DNA from: Roseiflexus sp.
Lineage (GTDB): Bacteria; Chloroflexota; Chloroflexia; Chloroflexales; Roseiflexaceae
Length of the DNA: 64,000 bases
NCBI GenBank assembly: GCA_025062325.1
Contig: JANXAL010000019.1
Span: 1-64,000 of the forward strand
Direction of reading: 5' to 3'
In this document: one piece after another, positions 14,515 through 24,200 of the stretch
Layout: each line of letters starts with the position of its first letter
Position numbering within the stretch: the first letter of the stretch is position 1
Position numbers and translations under genes: made by a program
The notes under the pieces: model-generated
Seen by the model: the letters and a program-made list of their open reading frames with translations, nothing else
Database searches by the model: none
Told to the model about the DNA's origin: nothing

Positions 14515-16596
14515 TCAAGCAGTATGAGGGTTGCTGGAGACACGTTCCGGCACATTCCGGCGCAACTCTTCGATCCACACGTCCGCCTCGGCATCGCTTG
14601 GCGCGCGCCAGTCGCCGCGCGGCGAGAGCGAGCCGCCAGAGCCGACTTTGGGACCGTTCGGCAGCGCCGAACGTTTGAACTGGCTGAGTTTGAAGAAGCG
14701 CCATAGAAACACCTCGAGCCAGCGCCGGATGGTCGCCAGATCGTACTGGCGGCGCTCGTCGCCGGGCAGCCCGGCGGGCCACTCGCCGCGGGTGGCATCG
14801 CTCCAGGCGTTCCAGGCGAGAAATGCGACTTTGCTGGGGCGAAAACCGTAGCGCGTAATGTAAAAGAGGTTGAAGTCTTGCAACTCATAAGGACCGATGA
14901 TCGCCTGCGTGCTCTGTGCGGGGCGCGAACGATCAGCGCTGTCGTGCGGCACCAGTTCGGGTGAAATCTCGGTGCTCAGGATGGAACGCAGGATAGCGCT
15001 CGTTGCGTCATCGAACTGGCCCGAGTCGGCGACCCAGCGGATAAGATGCTGAATGAGGGTTTTCGGCACGGAAGCGTTGACGTTGTAGTGCGACATGTGA
15101 TCGCCGACGCCGTAGGTCGCCCAGCCGAGCGCCAATTCGCTCAGGTCGCCGGTGCCGACGACGAGCGCATTGTGCATGTTTGCCAGGCGGAAGAGGTGCG
15201 ACGCGCGGTCGCCTGCCTGAACATTCTCGAATGTGACGTCGTATACTGGCTCGCCGCGCGCAAATGGATGCCCGATGTCGCGCAGCATCTGCATGCACGA
15301 CGGTCGAATATCGATTTCGCCCGCGCTGACGCCAAGCGCGCGCATTAGATTGCGCGCGTTCGTTAGGGTGACCTCGCTAGTGGCGAATCCCGGCATGGTA
15401 TAGGCGAGAATATTCGTGCGCGGCAGGTCGAGCCGGTCCATCGTGCGCGCTGCGACGATCAACGCCTGGGTTGAGTCCAGCCCGCCGGAAACGCCGATTA
15501 CGACTTTTTCGATGCCGGTGCTGACCAGTCGCTTCATCAGTCCGTGAACCTGGATGTTGTATGCCTCGTAGCAGCGTTCGTCACGGCGAACAGGATCGCC
15601 GGGAACGTAGGGGAAGCGGGCAATCGCGCGTTGCAGCGGCACTTCGCCAGAGGGGACCTCAAACGTGAATGGGATGTGCCGCATAGCGCGCAGGCGCTCG
15701 TGGTGATCGCGAGCACAGTCGGCGAAACTCGTGGTGCGCATCCGTTCCTGCACGATCCGCTCAATATCAATATCGGCAGTGATCATCTGCTCATCGCGCG
15801 CAAAGCGCTCACTCTCCGCCAGCCGTTCGCCGAGTTCGTAGATCAGCGCATGCCCATCCCATGCCAAGTCAGTGGTTGACTCGCCGGGACCGGCGGCGGA
15901 GTAGAGGTAGGCAGCCAGGCAGACGCCGGATTGAGCGGCGCACAGCATGCGCCGGTAATCCGCCTTGCCGATGGTGATGTTGCTGGCAGAGAGGTTGGCA
16001 AGGATCGTCGCGCCTGCCAGTGCTGCAAACGTGCTCGGCGGCGCGGGAACCCACACGTCCTCGCAGATCTCGACATGCAGGGCAAAGCCAGGAACGTTCT
16101 CCGCTGTAAAGATCAGATCGTTGCCGAACGGCACGGTATCGCCTGCCAGCGAGACCGTCTGCCGAATAGCGTCGCGTGCGGCGCTGAACTGTCGTTTCTC
16201 GTAGAATTCACGGTAGTTCGGGATGTAACTCTTCGGCGTCACTCCCAGCACGCGCCCGCGGTAGATGACGACTGCGCAGTTGTATAACCTCCCGTCGATG
16301 CGTAATGGCGCACCGACCAGTAGCACTGGCGTCAGGGTGCGGCTGGCCTCGACGAGGCGCGCCAGTGCGTGCAATACGCCTTCGAGCAGCGCGTCCTGCT
16401 GAAACAGGTCATCGCAGGTATACGCCGAAAGACCAAGTTCGGGGAAGAGCGCAACAGCGGCATTGGCGGCGCTGGCGCGTTCAGCGAGCGCGATGGTGCG
16501 CGCAACATTATAGTTCGGTTCGGCGACGCGCAGCGACGGGACGCAGACCGCAACGCGGATGAAGCCGTGGGTGTAGATTGAGTTAAAGGGTCGCAT
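14515..16596 (-). CDS. nadE: Glutamine-hydrolysing NAD+ synthetase
   Basis: 693 residues, the usual length of the two-domain enzyme. The N-terminal half is a carbon-nitrogen hydrolase (glutaminase) with the triad E53 ([13 protein letters not shown]), K122 ([16 protein letters not shown]) and C178 (VEICEDVW). It makes ammonia, which passes to the C-terminal synthetase domain. That domain has the ATP-binding P-loop motif SGGLDS (about residue 370) and the conserved [25 protein letters not shown]-type region. The product amidates nicotinic acid adenine dinucleotide to NAD+ in the cytoplasm, the last step of NAD synthesis. The start at 16596 is preceded by AAAGGGA, and a possible -10 (TATACT) lies on the minus strand at 16647-16642. 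It appears monocistronic. Confidence 0.95.
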   Translation of the reverse strand: MRPFNSIYTHGFIRVAVCVPSLRVAEPNYNVARTIALAERASAANAAVALFPELGLSAYTCDDLFQQDALLEGVLHALARLVEASRTLTPVLLVGAPLRIDGRLYNCAVVIYRGRVLGVTPKSYIPNYREFYEKRQFSAARDAIRQTVSLAGDTVPFGNDLIFTAENVPGFALHVEICEDVWVPAPPSTFAALAGATILANLSASNITIGKADYRRMLCAAQSGVCLAAYLYSAAGPGESTTDLAWDGHALIYELGERLAESERFARDEQMITADIDIERIVQERMRTTSFADCARDHHERLRAMRHIPFTFEVPSGEVPLQRAIARFPYVPGDPVRRDERCYEAYNIQVHGLMKRLVSTGIEKVVIGVSGGLDSTQALIVAARTMDRLDLPRTNILAYTMPGFATSEVTLTNARNLMRALGVSAGEIDIRPSCMQMLRDIGHPFARGEPVYDVTFENVQAGDRASHLFRLANMHNALVVGTGDLSELALGWATYGVGDHMSHYNVNASVPKTLIQHLIRWVADSGQFDDATSAILRSILSTEISPELVPHDSADRSRPAQSTQAIIGPYELQDFNLFYITRYGFRPSKVAFLAWNAWSDATRGEWPAGLPGDERRQYDLATIRRWLEVFLWRFFKLSQFKRSALPNGPKVGSGGSLSPRGDWRAPSDAEADVWIEELRRNVPERVSSNPHTA

Positions 16597-16819
16597 AGGT
16601 GTTCCCTTTTGCTACCAGCTCAGGGTCAACGAGTTGGTGTCAGTATAACACTTTCTTGACAATTACGGAAGAAGTTGCGTCCTTACGTCTTGAAACGGTC
16701 AATGAACAGGGAAGCGAATAAACGAATGGGGTCGCCGAATGAAGGCGTATGTCCTGCCGCTTGCCCCCCACCTCACGCCTCGCTCCTCTCGTCTTCTGCC
16801 TTTTGCCTCGCGCCTCTCC

Positions 16820-16827
16820 GGTATAAT
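16820..16827 (+). promoter_or_regulatory. Probable -10 element (GGTATAAT) of the phosphoesterase gene
   Basis: A perfect TATAAT preceded by GG lies 35 bases before the start codon. No convincing -35 was found at 17 bases. Confidence 0.5.
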
Positions 16828-16861
16828 ACCTGCGCAGCCATGCGAATGGAGAGGAGGAACT

Positions 16862-17350
16862 ATGCGCATTGCTATCGTCTCGGACATTCACGACCACATT
16901 TCGCGCCTGGCGACGGCGCTGGAGCGCGTGCGCGGCGCAGACGCGCTGATCTGCTGCGGCGATCTCTGTTCGCCGTTCATTATGCGGCAGTTAGGCGAGG
17001 GGTTTTCTGGCCCAATCCACATTGTGTTCGGCAACAACGACGGCGATCTGTTCCGATTGACGACGACCGCAGCGCGGTTTCCGGCAATCACGCTCCACGG
17101 CGCGTTCGCCGATCTCGATCTGAACGGGTTGCGCGTAGCAGTGACGCATTACCCGGAGATCGCCATGCCATTGCTCGAGAGCGGGCGCTACGGTCTGATC
17201 TGCTGCGGGCACAACCATCAATACACTGTGGTGCAACGCGGCGCTGTGACGCTCGTGAATCCCGGCGAGGTGATGGGCGAACTGTACGGCGCCGCCACCT
17301 GCGCAGTGTACGACAGCGAAACCGGCGAGGTGACGCGGCACGATCTGTAG
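16862..17350 (+). CDS. YfcE/MJ0936-type metallophosphoesterase
   Basis: 162 residues, the compact form of the calcineurin-like phosphoesterase fold. All metal-site motifs are visible in order: D-x-H (SDIHDH near residue 7), GD (CCGDLCSP), GNND (VFGNNDGD), a histidine in VTHYPE and GHNH (CCGHNHQY). Known relatives hydrolyse phosphodiesters with Mn2+ or similar metals; the natural substrate is generally unclear. The start at 16862 is chosen because GGAGAGGAGG sits just upstream and the protein then begins MRIAIVSDIHDH, as in relatives; the frame extends further upstream but through repeat sequence. It stands alone, convergent with the glycosyltransferase operon. Confidence 0.9.
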   Translation: MRIAIVSDIHDHISRLATALERVRGADALICCGDLCSPFIMRQLGEGFSGPIHIVFGNNDGDLFRLTTTAARFPAITLHGAFADLDLNGLRVAVTHYPEIAMPLLESGRYGLICCGHNHQYTVVQRGAVTLVNPGEVMGELYGAATCAVYDSETGEVTRHDL

Positions 17351-17368
17351 CGGTTTCCTGTCGTAGGA

Positions 17369-17404
17369 CACGGATATGCACGGATCAAGACGAATTCTTA
17401 CGGG
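17369..17404. repeat. Short dispersed ACACGGAT repeat, copy 2
   Basis: ACACGGATATGCACGGATC followed by AAGACGAAT, matching the copies at 12380 and 23996. It lies between convergent genes. Confidence 0.5.
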
Positions 17405-17441
17405 TAATGTCTCAGGCAAGAGCCAGCGGAGAGCGCCGATG

Positions 17442-20400
17442 TCACGCGCTGTGCGCTCTGCGAGCCTTGGCTTCGGCAACCGCTCGCTCGACCAGGTCCA
17501 GAAAGTCATCGTCGTAGCGTTGCCGGGTGAACGACAGGGCGCGCGCAACGCCGCGCTGCGCCAGGCGCGCATACAGCGGACGGGGACGGCTGAAACGGGC
17601 GATGCTCTCCTCGATGCGCGGCAGCAACCGGCTCCAGGCATAGCGTTCGAGCACGTAGGCTTTTCCTCGTTCGCCGAGCGCCACACTCGCTGCCTTGTCC
17701 GCCAGCAGCGCATCCACTGCTGCGCGAAACTCCTCGTAGGATCCGATGGCATATCCTCCGCCGCTCCGTTCAACGTGCCCGCGGGTCACAGCGCAATCCG
17801 AATGGACAATGACCGGGCGACCCTGAAGCCACGACTCCATCAGGACTAGCGAAAAGCTCTCATTCAGCGAAAGCTGACAGAGCGCCAATGCGCTGGCGTA
17901 AGCGTCGGTAAGGTCTTCGCGTGAGAGCATCCCTAGTCCGACAATGTCACTGCGTACCGGCAGGGGAACGTTGCCGGTTCCGCTCAGCGCCAGCGTCAAT
18001 GGGCCGGGACGTTCCGCCTTGTAGCGCACAAAATAATCGATCAGGAGCGGCACGTTCTTCCCCAGTTCCAGGCGCCCGGCGTAGAGCAACATTGGACCTG
18101 TGATCCCGGTTCGCTGGCGGAAGCGCAGCGGATCGCCCTGCTCAGGATGGTCGGGAAAGCCAAAGCCGAGGCATGCGCGGTACGGGTTGATCACGCCGAG
18201 CGTGCGGGTGGCGAAATCACTCTCTTCCTCTGAGTTGAAAAAGAGCGCGGATGCTTTTTCAAGCATCATGCGCACAATGCTGAGTCGCGCCATTGGTTCA
18301 TCGTGCAAACAGGGTATGAGGATCGAGCGATCTGGCGCCTTCTGAATCGTCCAGTAACTGGTTCCGTACAGATACGGCGTCACGAGCAGACAGGCATATT
18401 CTCCAGCGTGTTCAGCGATGAAGCGTTCGAGATCGAAACTTCGCAGATTGCCCTCCATGAAGCGTTCTTCTTCGCCGAAGCGCGGACGCTCGCCACAATC
18501 AACCTTCAGTCGCAGCGCGTGGAACGGTCGATCATCCACGCTGGACGTACTAAACCGACGAACAGTGACGCCATTGAGATATTCTACGCCAGGAGGGGTA
18601 TGGTCTCCCCAGGCGGCCATATCGAGCGTTGTCGTGGTCAATGCCTCGACGGTGTAGCCACGAGCCGCCAGTTGTTCCGCCCATCCACGGATGCCGCTCT
18701 CGGCGCCTCCCACTATCTCAACACCGTAGCGCGGCGTTACAATGCCGATTTTGCTGCGACGCAGCCTGGCGAAATCGTCTTCAGCGGCAGGTGCGAGACG
18801 CATAACTGCCAGCGGGTCGCGATGGTCGCCAGGCGGCGGCAGTTCATCGAGCAACCGACATATCTGATCAGCTAGACCTGCCGTATCGTCGGGATCGAAC
18901 AGTAGTCCAGCATCGCCAACGATTTCGGGCAGCGCCGTCACACGAGCGGCAACAACAGGACGACCGCGTGCCATTGCTTCGGCGACTGGCATGCAGAAAC
19001 CTTCGTGGATGCTGGCAGTGACAAAGAGCGCGCAGGCGCGGTACAACTGGTCGAGCGTCTCATCATCGACCTGACCGGTAAACCGCACATGCGCCGCAAC
19101 GCCCAACTCGCGCGCGCGCGCTTCCGCCTCGCGGACATACTGCTGGTAGACGGGAGGGCGATAGTCGCCAACCAGCATCAGGAGCGTTTCTGGATAGCGT
19201 GCGATGATGGCAGGCAGCGCCTCAATCAGCATATGGACGCGCTTGTTGCGCGCTATGCGTCCGACATAGAGAAGAACGTGTTTATTGTGTAGATCGAACC
19301 GTCTGACGATCTGTGGATCAGGAGCGCCAGCGAGTGCTGGAAGAGCAGCAATCGGGCAAGGAATCTGCACCACCCGTTCGGGGTCGATCAGGCTGGTGGC
19401 AATCAACTCAGCGCAGGTAAAGCGGCTGTGTCCCAGCGCATAATCTGCATATTGCACCAGCGAGAGCATTGCGATGCCGCGAACGAGGCAGTTGTAGTAG
19501 TCGAATGACTCAACGCCCCAGGCTTCGGGGGGGGTGATGCCGTGGTAATCGAAAATAATCGCAGCGTGACTAACATCGCGGATCAATTCAACCAAAGCAT
19601 AGTAAACGGGGTAATGAACAATCGCCAGCACAGAGCGCCGTACATGCTCAAACACGGCGGGATACTCATGCAACCTCTCACGACTGGTCGTTACCACCGA
19701 GAGCAGCACATCTGCTGGCAATCGCTCATCGATGTGTTCAGCCAGGATAAGGACGCGATAGCCCACTGCGCGAAGAGTCTGAAGCTGGGCAAGGATATTG
19801 CTGCCAAGCGCATCATGAGCTGCGACGCTGCCGCTTAGAATGATGGCGCGCGGTGTCGGGTCGATAACATAGTCAATGTCCAGGTCCAGCGGTTGAACTC
19901 CATACGTGCTGAAACTGTCAATGTATTCTTCAACCAATCCGATCTGCAGGCGCCATCTGCCCGGTGCAGGCGGCGGCTCGATGCGCAACGTGCAACAATC
20001 GCTATCGCCAGGGTGAACTGACCGGGAAAGAGCAGCCCGTTGACGGCCTGCCAGGGTCGCGCCAGACTGGTCAATCCACCAATAGCCCAGTCGAACAGGA
20101 TGCGCTCCAGTGGCATGCCAGGAAACGCTCCCGATGTTCTGCACTTCGACTGCAATCTCCCAGAACTGGCTCCAATCCAGGCGCGTTGGCGGTTGACCAA
20201 TCACTGTGTACCGCGCAGCAAACCCCTCTACAGGGTCGTCTTTCAGATGGTCAATGTCTTCCGCCTGCACGACAAGGCGCCGGTGCACGCACTGATTCAC
20301 CGTGTGCAGGAACGCGAAGATCAGCGTCCGTAACCTGATCAGCGCATCAGAAGGCGGATCTGGATCAATTTCGCGTCGAGTGCGCAGAATGTCTGACAAC

Positions 20401-21248
20401 GTTGTAAGCGCTCTGTCGTATGCCCAACGCAGTGCGCGTTCTTCGGAGAAGCGAACCAGTCGTTCGATCAAGATGCGTTCCGCCTCTGCGAAAGGTCCGG
20501 TAATCTCATCAAAGGGATATGTTTTGCATACAAAGCGGAGGCGTCCGTAATGAAACAGCGCGCTGTGCGCCAGGCGATCCCGTTGCGATGTCGCTTCTCG
20601 ATGGATCAGAGTCGCTCGCGGCTCGTAGCGAATGCGATAGCCAGCCCGTCGCAGACGCACACAGAGATCGGCATCCTCGAAATAGGCGGGATGGTACCCC
20701 TCATCGAACAGTCCGACACGTTCCAGCGCCTGGCGTCGCAGTGCAACAGCAGCGAAGGTGATGAACTTGACGTCGCGCGGCGCGTCATACTGCCCGCGAT
20801 CCGGTTCATATCTCCCGATATGGCGCGAAAGCGCCAGGGGCCAGTCGAGGGTGAGACCGGCGTGCTGAATCGTTCCGTCAGGGTAGCGGATTTTGCATCC
20901 CACTGCACCAACACCAGGATCGGCGAATGGGACGGTTATCGCGCCAAGCCATTCCCGATCAACCAGCGTATCCTGATTGAGCAGCACAATGATGTCCGGC
21001 GGCGGATCGTGCGCCAGCAATGCGCGGATTCCAACGTTCATACCGCCAGCGAATCCCAGGTTGCGTGAATTTCTGATGAGGGTGAAAGCGGGAAACAGGG
21101 CAGCGATCTGATCCGGCGTCCCGTCATGGGAGTCATTGTCCACCACCAGAACAACGTCCGGCGCCGGATCGAGCTGGCGCACCCGTTGCAGACAGGCAAT
21201 CGCTTCGGCGCCACCGTTCCAGGTAAGCACGAGCACTGCGCTTCTCAT
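17442..21248 (-). CDS. Multidomain glycosyltransferase: GT2 + Ig-like domain + two GT4 domains
   Basis: 1268 residues with three catalytic parts. Residues 1-270 are a GT2 (rhamnosyltransferase-like) domain: VLTWNGG, VVDNDSHDGT, NLGFAGGMN and an acidic NQDT site at 91-94. Residues about 330-460 look like an immunoglobulin-type binding domain (WEIAVEVQNIGSVSWHA ... LRIEPPPAPGRWRLQIGLVEE). Residues about 470-840 are a GT4 domain with LLYVGRIARNKRVHMLIEAL and the E-x7-E motif HEGFCMPVAEAMA. Residues about 850-1245 form a second GT4 domain (GGAESGIRGWAEQLA, LLYAGRLELGKN, NESFSLVLMESWLQG). It probably adds several sugars in sequence to a surface glycan at the cytoplasmic face of the membrane. The start overlaps the upstream GT4 gene by four bases (ATGA), so the two are translationally coupled. 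Confidence 0.92.
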   Translation of the reverse strand: MRSAVLVLTWNGGAEAIACLQRVRQLDPAPDVVLVVDNDSHDGTPDQIAALFPAFTLIRNSRNLGFAGGMNVGIRALLAHDPPPDIIVLLNQDTLVDREWLGAITVPFADPGVGAVGCKIRYPDGTIQHAGLTLDWPLALSRHIGRYEPDRGQYDAPRDVKFITFAAVALRRQALERVGLFDEGYHPAYFEDADLCVRLRRAGYRIRYEPRATLIHREATSQRDRLAHSALFHYGRLRFVCKTYPFDEITGPFAEAERILIERLVRFSEERALRWAYDRALTTLSDILRTRREIDPDPPSDALIRLRTLIFAFLHTVNQCVHRRLVVQAEDIDHLKDDPVEGFAARYTVIGQPPTRLDWSQFWEIAVEVQNIGSVSWHATGAHPVRLGYWWIDQSGATLAGRQRAALSRSVHPGDSDCCTLRIEPPPAPGRWRLQIGLVEEYIDSFSTYGVQPLDLDIDYVIDPTPRAIILSGSVAAHDALGSNILAQLQTLRAVGYRVLILAEHIDERLPADVLLSVVTTSRERLHEYPAVFEHVRRSVLAIVHYPVYYALVELIRDVSHAAIIFDYHGITPPEAWGVESFDYYNCLVRGIAMLSLVQYADYALGHSRFTCAELIATSLIDPERVVQIPCPIAALPALAGAPDPQIVRRFDLHNKHVLLYVGRIARNKRVHMLIEALPAIIARYPETLLMLVGDYRPPVYQQYVREAEARARELGVAAHVRFTGQVDDETLDQLYRACALFVTASIHEGFCMPVAEAMARGRPVVAARVTALPEIVGDAGLLFDPDDTAGLADQICRLLDELPPPGDHRDPLAVMRLAPAAEDDFARLRRSKIGIVTPRYGVEIVGGAESGIRGWAEQLAARGYTVEALTTTTLDMAAWGDHTPPGVEYLNGVTVRRFSTSSVDDRPFHALRLKVDCGERPRFGEEERFMEGNLRSFDLERFIAEHAGEYACLLVTPYLYGTSYWTIQKAPDRSILIPCLHDEPMARLSIVRMMLEKASALFFNSEEESDFATRTLGVINPYRACLGFGFPDHPEQGDPLRFRQRTGITGPMLLYAGRLELGKNVPLLIDYFVRYKAERPGPLTLALSGTGNVPLPVRSDIVGLGMLSREDLTDAYASALALCQLSLNESFSLVLMESWLQGRPVIVHSDCAVTRGHVERSGGGYAIGSYEEFRAAVDALLADKAASVALGERGKAYVLERYAWSRLLPRIEESIARFSRPRPLYARLAQRGVARALSFTRQRYDDDFLDLVERAVAEAKARRAHSA

Positions 21249-22942
21249 TGGGCTGCTCCGTCGCTGTCGAGGCCGTCGATGACCGCCGTTGGCGGAATGG
21301 TGCGCGGCGGCGGCGGCGAGTCGCCGTGGAGTGCAGCGCGCAGGTGCTGATCTGCCTCGTGAAGTGCAGCAATCTGTTCTGCAATGTCGCGCGTCTGGCG
21401 GGAGAGCAGGCGGACGGCGGCGATGATGCGGGTGAGATCGTTCGAGAGGTGGTCCTGATACTCGGCGGCGGCATAGGCAGCGCGGATCACGGCGGCGTTG
21501 TGATCGCGCTGGCGGGCGATCAGAGGCGCGAGCAGGGGCCAGACGATGCGATCCAGGACGAAATTGCGCGCTTTGCCAGGCAACTCCTGCGCCGGGGGGG
21601 TCAACTGGTCGAGACGCCAGGTTGCCTCGAGCGCCTGCAATGCGCTGTTGCGCTGCGCCTGCAGCGCCTGGCGTCGATCAGGCTGTGGCGTTTCCACCAG
21701 TTGCGCTGCATCGGTCTTCTCACGCCGGATGGCGGAACGCAGCTTCGTTGTTGGCGCAGCAGCGAGAAAGGCAACAAGTGGCTGCGCCACAGCGGACCAC
21801 GTGTAGCGGGGCGCCAGCGCGCGCGCCCTGGCGGCAAGCTCGTGACGCTTCGCCTCATCAGTCAGCAGGGTGATGATTGCATGAGCAACCACGTCCACAT
21901 CTTCCGGGGGAGTCACGAGCGCAAACCCGTGTTCGCGCGCCAGCGCAGCCGCCGGATCGCCATCGCTGAGGACGGTTGGCAGACCAGCCCACAGGTAATC
22001 GAGCACCCGCGAGCGGATGGCGGCATACGCCATTTCGAGGTGCTGACGGTGGAGCGAGACGGCGATGGTCGCGTCGAGGAGCGGATTGGCACGATCAGCA
22101 TACGGAACCCATGTCTCATAAAAGAAGACATGACGGTTGAGCAGGTGCAGATCGGACGCCAGGGCGCGCGCCGCATCGGGCATGTGCATTGGCGTCGCGC
22201 CGCCGGGATGTTTGCCAGCCATAAAGACTAGCCGTGCATGGGGAACGCGGGCAACGACCTGCGGCATCGCCCGAATGAGCGTCAGCGGGTCCAGCCAGTC
22301 CCACAGGCCGCTGTTCCAGAGAATGATGGGATCGGTATCGCCGATGCCGGGGATGACGCCCCGGATGCCGGGACCGGTGCGCATAGGCGGCGAGGCGGGC
22401 AATCCGAATGGGACGACAGCGACCAGGTTGCGCAGCAGCGGATCGGCATCAACACGCTCAGGAGTAATGCGTCCGGCAGCCATCAGCGCGCCGAGGTAGA
22501 GATCGCGTTGGCGCTCGGTGGCGCAGAGGAACAGATCACCAGCCGCGAGTTGCCGGTTGAGCAGTGCAATGTCGCGTCGGGTGCGATCCTGGCGTTCGGG
22601 AAGCGAGGCGTGGCGGAACCGTTCGATGTTCTCCAACAACGTCGGGTCGTAGAGATCCAGAATCAACGGTTGTCGCACGTCTGCCAGTTCCGGGTGCGGC
22701 TCGAGCAGAAATCCGTTTGCCAGAATAACATCAGCCTGGCGTATGAACTCTGCCAGCGAGGCGCTATCGCCCATAGCGACGTGACCGGTGCGTATCCCAG
22801 GCGCAGCCAGATCGATGGGTTGCGGCGCCAGTAGAGTCACCTCGGCATGGATCGACAACACCCGCGCCAGTTCCCAGGCGCGGATGCCCGGACCTGCCAT
22901 CCGCTGACCTACCACATCATGGCTGATAACCAACAGGCGCAT
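21245..22942 (-). CDS. GT4-type glycosyltransferase with C-terminal coiled extension
   Basis: 565 residues. The N-terminal part shows a GT-B fold (MRLLVISHDVVGQRMAGPGIRAWELARVL; GGxxGP-type loop), and the second Rossmann half has ILWNSGLWDWLDPLTLIRAMPQV and LVFMAGKHPGG, followed by DYLWAGLPTVLSDGD. The classic E-x7-E is not clear, so the active site differs from the neighbour's. From about residue 390 the chain is helical and charged (KTDAAQLVETPQPDRRQALQ; later LSRQTRDIAEQIAALHEADQ), probably a coiled coil. It ends at the coupled GT gene and starts 16 bases after the methyltransferase stop, so all three form one operon for surface glycan synthesis. Confidence 0.85.
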   Translation of the reverse strand: MRLLVISHDVVGQRMAGPGIRAWELARVLSIHAEVTLLAPQPIDLAAPGIRTGHVAMGDSASLAEFIRQADVILANGFLLEPHPELADVRQPLILDLYDPTLLENIERFRHASLPERQDRTRRDIALLNRQLAAGDLFLCATERQRDLYLGALMAAGRITPERVDADPLLRNLVAVVPFGLPASPPMRTGPGIRGVIPGIGDTDPIILWNSGLWDWLDPLTLIRAMPQVVARVPHARLVFMAGKHPGGATPMHMPDAARALASDLHLLNRHVFFYETWVPYADRANPLLDATIAVSLHRQHLEMAYAAIRSRVLDYLWAGLPTVLSDGDPAAALAREHGFALVTPPEDVDVVAHAIITLLTDEAKRHELAARARALAPRYTWSAVAQPLVAFLAAAPTTKLRSAIRREKTDAAQLVETPQPDRRQALQAQRNSALQALEATWRLDQLTPPAQELPGKARNFVLDRIVWPLLAPLIARQRDHNAAVIRAAYAAAEYQDHLSNDLTRIIAAVRLLSRQTRDIAEQIAALHEADQHLRAALHGDSPPPPRTIPPTAVIDGLDSDGAAQ

Positions 22943-22958
22943 AAGCCGTCCAAACCCT

Positions 22959-23855
22959 TCAGTTTCGGCGTCTGCCCGTTAGCAGACGCAGGAGGCGCAT
23001 CACATGGCCGTGTTCAAGACGGTGAATGAGTCGTTCGAGCGACAGGATATGCTCGTTCTTTCTGGCAATCTCAGCTTCGAGGCGTAGAGCGTAGGCGCGA
23101 CGTTCTTCGGCGAGATGTTCGGCGTTCTCGCGCGCAGCGGCTGCCTGCGCCAGATGAGTGCGCTGATCGATTGCCAGTTCTCGAAGTTGCACGTTTGCGT
23201 TCCACAGCTCCCAGAAGCGACGCTCATAATCACGCACGATCCGGTGAAACGGCTCGTTGCGACGCCGGAAGCGCACTGCCCAGGGTGTGATAAACGATGC
23301 ATCGAAATCGACGTCGCGGAAGAAACCGTGACGTGCGAATCGTTCCGCCCAGTATTCTGGCGGATGGACGTTGAGATGGGTCGCTTCCCTATGGTCATAC
23401 GGCGATGAAGAAAAGAGAATATCATCGCTCCAGGCGCACATGTTGGCAATCGCCGCCTCTGCATCAGCGCGCGGCATATGTTCCAGCACTTCGATGCACA
23501 CAATCAGATCGTAGCGGCGATTGAATGGTTCCGTGATCGAACCGACTCGCACATAGGGGCGCACAGACTCGTCGGCCTGGGCAATGGCGTATTCGGAAAT
23601 GTCGACTCCTTCCGCATCGACGCCTCTGGCGCGCAATTGCTCGACGAGCATGCCCAGCGCGCAACCTGCATCCATCACCGAGCGCGGCGCGATCTCAGCA
23701 ATAATGCGATCAGCGAGCTTGCCGAAGATGCCGAGCCAGTGGTCGTTGCGCTGATACGGCGAACCGCATCCGGTCTGATAGTACCAGGCATCGAATAATC
23801 CGCCGGAACTCATCACGTGTGCGTTATCCATACTCTGGCGCGACGGATCGCTCAT
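22959..23855 (-). CDS. SAM-dependent methyltransferase of the glycan operon
   Basis: 298 residues if started at 23855 (MSDPSRQSMDNAH). Class I methyltransferase features: motif I VMDAGCALGMLVEQL, an acidic end of strand 2 in VEGVDISEYAI, and YDLIVCIEVLEHMPRADAEAAI. After the fold comes a long helical tail (about residues 210-290) with a heptad-like pattern, similar to tails in glycosyltransferase-associated methyltransferases. The open frame extends 77 codons upstream through repeat-like sequence. I chose the inner start because a -10-like TACAAT on the minus strand (23888-23883) lies only about 28 bases before it. It is probably the first gene of the operon and may methylate a sugar or a chain end. 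Confidence 0.82.
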   Translation of the reverse strand: MSDPSRQSMDNAHVMSSGGLFDAWYYQTGCGSPYQRNDHWLGIFGKLADRIIAEIAPRSVMDAGCALGMLVEQLRARGVDAEGVDISEYAIAQADESVRPYVRVGSITEPFNRRYDLIVCIEVLEHMPRADAEAAIANMCAWSDDILFSSSPYDHREATHLNVHPPEYWAERFARHGFFRDVDFDASFITPWAVRFRRRNEPFHRIVRDYERRFWELWNANVQLRELAIDQRTHLAQAAAARENAEHLAEERRAYALRLEAEIARKNEHILSLERLIHRLEHGHVMRLLRLLTGRRRN

Positions 23856-24200
23856 TGCGGGGCGCGACGCGCAGCGCCTGGTATTGTACCAAAAGTTGCG
23901 GGGCGCGCTGCTGTGGGCTTGCTGCGTTCTCTTTTCGGTTTCTGGTTCTCTGTTCTCATTTCTGCTCTCTCCTGTGAGCACAGCCTGTGATGGAACACGG
24001 ATGCGCACGGATTGAGACGGATGTGTACGGATTGGTTTACGCTCCGCCATCCTCTCGGTTCTCAGCTCCCGGTTCTCGGTTCTCACTGGTTAGAAATCGG
24101 TTACAGGCGGCGTGTATACTTCAGAGTGTTGTTGCGCAGGTCGTTGCGCCTGAAGCGGGACGATGTCCAGACGAGCGGTATTGTAGTGTGAGGGCAAATC
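23856..24200. other. Divergent intergenic region
   Basis: 345 bases between the methyltransferase (minus) and the AAA+ ATPase (plus). It contains a possible minus-strand -10 (TACAAT, 23888-23883), low-complexity runs of TTCTCGGTTCTC type and a copy of the ACACGGAT repeat at 23996-24034. No gene is seen. Confidence 0.5.
23996..24034. repeat. Short dispersed ACACGGAT repeat, copy 3
   Basis: ACACGGATGCGCACGGATTG followed by AGACGGATGTGTACGGATTGG. Same motif order as the copies near 12.4 and 17.4 kb. Confidence 0.5.
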
